Of a stretch of DNA of 7,362 nt, positions 5,250 through 7,362 are shown piece after piece (position 1 is the stretch's first letter; every line of letters begins with the position of its first letter). Made by a program: the position numbers and the translations under genes. Source of the stretch: Cyanobacteria bacterium UBA1186 (GTDB taxonomy: Bacteria; Cyanobacteriota; Vampirovibrionia; Gastranaerophilales; Gastranaerophilaceae); NCBI GenBank assembly GCA_002309875.1, contig DBYM01000026.1, positions 1 to 7,362 on the forward strand, given 5' to 3'. The notes beneath the pieces are model-generated. The model was given only the letters and a program-made list of their open reading frames with translations. It did not search any database and had not been told where the DNA came from.

Positions 5250-6632
5250 ATGATAAAATTTGGCACTGACGGCTGGAGAGCCTTACTTGATGAGGATTTT
5301 AACAAAGAAAATGTTGCCCGGGCTATTGAGGCAATCGGTTCTTATATATACGAAAAACATGGATTTGATCAGGAAATCCTGATCGGATATGACCCGAGAA
5401 AAGATGCTGATTTTTATGCTGAATATTCTGCAAAAATGTTGTCAAATATGGGCTTCAGGGTAACAGTATCATCAAAAATTGTTCCGACACCCGTTCTTGC
5501 TTATAATGCGTTGGTCAGGAATGCAAGTGCAATAATGTTTACGGCTTCTCACAATCCTGCAAAATATCTCGGGCTTAAATATATTCCGGAATACGCAGGG
5601 CCTGCGACTAAGGAGATTACGGACAGGATTACGGGATATCTTGGTAACCCTTCCGTTCCGGCTTCAAAATTTGTTTCTCAGTATGCAAAAGAGGATTTTT
5701 TTGACGGGTATTATAAACACATAAAACAAATTATTGATATTGAAAAGATAAAAACACTTAAAACCAATATTATATTTGACGGCTTGTATTCCGCATCAAT
5801 CGGCTATTTTGATAAGATTTTGGAAGATAACGGAATCGGGTTTAAGACTCTGCATTTAAAACATGATATTAATTTTGGCGGAATGAATCCTGACCCCAAG
5901 ACGGAACAGTTAAGCGAACTTACGGAACTTGTAAAATCAGAAGGTAATTCAATCGGGCTCGCAAATGACGGAGATGCGGACAGGTTTGGTGTTATAGACG
6001 AAGACGGAAATTTTGTTTCTCCGAATGCAATTATCGCAATATTGCTGAAATACTTGCACGATAAAGGTTATAAAGGTGCGGTTGTCAAGACGGTCGGCTC
6101 AAGCATCTTGATTGATAATGTTGCTAAGGCTCTCGGAGTGGAAGTGATTGAAACTGCAGTCGGATTTAAACATGTCGGGGAAGCGATGCGTAAAAACGAT
6201 GTTATAATAGGCGGAGAAGAATCCGGAGGGTTAAGTATAAAAGGTCATATCCCTGAAAAAGACGGGCTTTTGGCAAATCTGCTTATTCTCGAAGTAATGG
6301 CCGTGAGCGGAAAATCTTTAGTCGAACTTGAGAGGGAAATATCTGAAATCGGGGGTAAATTTTACACCGAGAGAATTGATATAAGCAAAACTGATATGGC
6401 GGAGGTTAAGGGGATTTTAGAGAAAATCAAAGGAATAAACACTCTTGGCAGATATAAGGTTACGGATATTGATTTAAAAGATGGTGTTAAACTAATGTTT
6501 GGTGATAAGACGAAAATTCTTGCACGACCGAGCGGGACAGAGCCATTATTACGTATATATTTTGAAGCGGAGAGCGGAGAAAAAATAAGGGAATTGCAAC
6601 AAGAGTTGGACAAAATAGAGAAAATATTATAA
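5250..6632 (+). CDS. Phosphoglucomutase/phosphomannomutase (alpha-D-phosphohexomutase)
   Basis: 460 residues, the normal size. It interconverts hexose 1- and 6-phosphates through a phosphoserine, feeding nucleotide-sugar and polysaccharide synthesis or glycogen use. All four domain signatures are intact: the N-terminal FGTDGWR; the active-site TASHNP (98-103) with phosphoserine Ser100; the metal loop DGDADR (Asp240, Asp242, Asp244); the sugar-specificity loop GGEESGG (321-327); and the phosphate-binding RPSGTEP (426-432). The EES form of the sugar loop fits both glucose and mannose substrates, so specificity is left open. The start at 5250 is chosen over an in-frame ATG at 5193 because the latter lies within the terminator stem-loop, while GGAG (5241-5244) precedes 5250 and the protein then starts MIKFGTDGW as the family does. 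It has its own promoter and is probably co-transcribed with the next gene. Confidence 0.95.
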   Translation: MIKFGTDGWRALLDEDFNKENVARAIEAIGSYIYEKHGFDQEILIGYDPRKDADFYAEYSAKMLSNMGFRVTVSSKIVPTPVLAYNALVRNASAIMFTASHNPAKYLGLKYIPEYAGPATKEITDRITGYLGNPSVPASKFVSQYAKEDFFDGYYKHIKQIIDIEKIKTLKTNIIFDGLYSASIGYFDKILEDNGIGFKTLHLKHDINFGGMNPDPKTEQLSELTELVKSEGNSIGLANDGDADRFGVIDEDGNFVSPNAIIAILLKYLHDKGYKGAVVKTVGSSILIDNVAKALGVEVIETAVGFKHVGEAMRKNDVIIGGEESGGLSIKGHIPEKDGLLANLLILEVMAVSGKSLVELEREISEIGGKFYTERIDISKTDMAEVKGILEKIKGINTLGRYKVTDIDLKDGVKLMFGDKTKILARPSGTEPLLRIYFEAESGEKIRELQQELDKIEKIL

Positions 6633-6665
6633 AATTTATTTATAGATATTAAGAGAGGAAGATTA

Positions 6666-7013
6666 ATGCCAAATAGTGATGCTATACCTGTAGAGGTTAT
6701 AATTTTAACAGAGAACAACGATATTAAAGGTACGGTTTACGTATCGAAGGGAGTTGCCGCAAACAGACAGTTGACGGAACTTTTAAATGACGGGAATCGC
6801 AGGTTTTTGGCAGTTACTAATGTGGAGATTTACCCTAAGAATTCAAATCAGCCTCCGAAAAGATATGAGTTTTTGGAACTTCATATGGATTCTATATTGA
6901 TGGTACACCCTATTTCTCAAACCTTGTTTAAGGAAGCAGGATCGACTCAGAATGAAGACATTGCACGGTTTAGAGAACTGAGAGCGAAACTTAATCAGAC
7001 CAAACCTTTCTAG
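6666..7013 (+). CDS. Conserved-looking hypothetical protein, 115 residues (possible DUF6812-like)
   Basis: The gene begins 33 bases after the phosphohexomutase stop, with ribosome site GAGAGGAAG just before the ATG, so it probably shares that transcript. The product is soluble, with no signal peptide or membrane segment. Residues 8-80 look like a small beta-barrel: VEVIILTENNDIKGTV, then a helix-like stretch RQLTELLNDGNRRFLAVTNV, then strands ending HMDSILMVHPIS. This pattern of a strand pair, a 'LTELLN...FLAVTNV' middle and a closing valine-rich strand is like that of small uncharacterised bacterial domains I associate with DUF6812; the assignment is tentative. The last 25 residues are charged and probably helical. 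Function unknown. The next gene converges on it 33 bases away with no convincing terminator between. Confidence 0.8.
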   Translation: MPNSDAIPVEVIILTENNDIKGTVYVSKGVAANRQLTELLNDGNRRFLAVTNVEIYPKNSNQPPKRYEFLELHMDSILMVHPISQTLFKEAGSTQNEDIARFRELRAKLNQTKPF

Positions 7014-7046
7014 TGGCGGGGTTTAACAATTCTGTCATGCCTGCTC

Positions 7047-7362
7047 TTACGTGATTATATAGTTATAAACCTGCGAGATTACTTCTTCAAACGTGTTTTC
7101 GTTTCCGAAGAATACGTATAATTCCGCTCTGTTATGTCCGAGCATTTGCAGAGCAGGCGTTTCAATCGGCGGGCCTGCGGGAGTTGTGCGTGCGGGATTT
7201 TGCGGATTTGATATCATTCCCGTTGCACGCAGAATAGGTATGTACAGGTTATTTCCAAAGACCTCGTATTGGGTAAGCCCCTTTGTTACTATACCTATAT
7301 TGTTTTCCTGTTCGTCTATTAACAAGCCTCTCTGCATAGGTGCAGTATTTGTGAGTGCTTCT
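7047..7362 (-). CDS. C-terminal end of a GH38-like alpha-mannosidase (5' end outside window)
   Basis: The leftward frame is open to the window edge; 104 residues are visible and the ATG at 7337 is internal (the preceding residues read EALTNTAP). The segment GLLIDEQENNIGIVTKGL, then YEVFGNNLYIPILRATGM, then AGPPIETPALQMLG matches the C-terminal beta domain of family 38 glycoside hydrolases as I recall it, where a 'kGl-xEYev', 'LLRavG' and 'AGpg-xtPxaQ-xG' pattern occurs. Such enzymes remove alpha-linked mannose from glycans or 2-O-mannosylglycerate. The catalytic domain is not in the window, so activity cannot be judged. The protein stops about 28 residues after the QMLG motif, which seems early for the family. 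The neighbouring phosphohexomutase could act in the same hexose metabolism, but the genes are on opposite strands. Confidence 0.7.
   Translation of the reverse strand, partial: EALTNTAPMQRGLLIDEQENNIGIVTKGLTQYEVFGNNLYIPILRATGMISNPQNPARTTPAGPPIETPALQMLGHNRAELYVFFGNENTFEEVISQVYNYIIT

Noticed and set aside
7002..7024. AAACC...GGTTT pairing between the 115-residue gene and the GH38 gene as a terminator
   Set aside because: Only five base pairs with a 13-base loop and no T-run; not supportable as a terminator.

Overview
The window is a gene-dense stretch of an AT-rich bacterial chromosome. Spacing is short, clear AAGGAG-type ribosome binding sites precede most genes, and there are no insertion sequences, phage genes, tRNAs, rRNAs or CRISPR arrays. 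The lineage cannot be fixed from the sequence alone. The gene mix (ClpB, DUF1858, NfeD plus an SPFH protein, a one-polypeptide phosphohexomutase, a family 38 glycosidase) and the codon use would fit an uncultured gut bacterium such as Gastranaerophilales (Vampirovibrionia/Melainabacteria). That is a guess.

Region 1-1641 holds the C-terminal two thirds of the disaggregase ClpB. Its stop codon abuts, with no gap, the stop codon of a leftward operon that occupies 1642-3007. Read in its own direction, that operon runs: a 55-residue unknown protein (2840-3007), an ECF-type sigma factor (2213-2779), and a membrane-anchored zinc-type anti-sigma factor (1642-2199). A 9-bp inverted repeat sits directly in front of the sigma start codon, which has no good Shine-Dalgarno sequence.

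From a divergent promoter region near 3030, three genes run rightward: a small DUF1858 redox-disulfide protein, an NfeD-like membrane protein, and an SPFH/Band 7 (stomatin/QmcA-like) protein. NfeD and SPFH are a known membrane-microdomain pair. A small exported protein of unknown function follows from its own promoter, and ends at a strong intrinsic terminator (5177-5211). Immediately after it a new promoter drives a phosphoglucomutase/phosphomannomutase and a 115-residue conserved-looking hypothetical protein. The right edge is the C-terminal end of a leftward gene resembling GH38 alpha-mannosidase.

The most interesting unit is the unknown-ORF/sigma/anti-sigma operon: a previously uncalled small gene, an unusual hairpin-covered start, and an anti-sigma factor that seems to carry a second, metal-less copy of its sigma-binding domain. 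Three rightward promoters share an extended -10 (TGnTAtAAT) with no convincing -35. None of this proves a new system, but the operon is the place to look.
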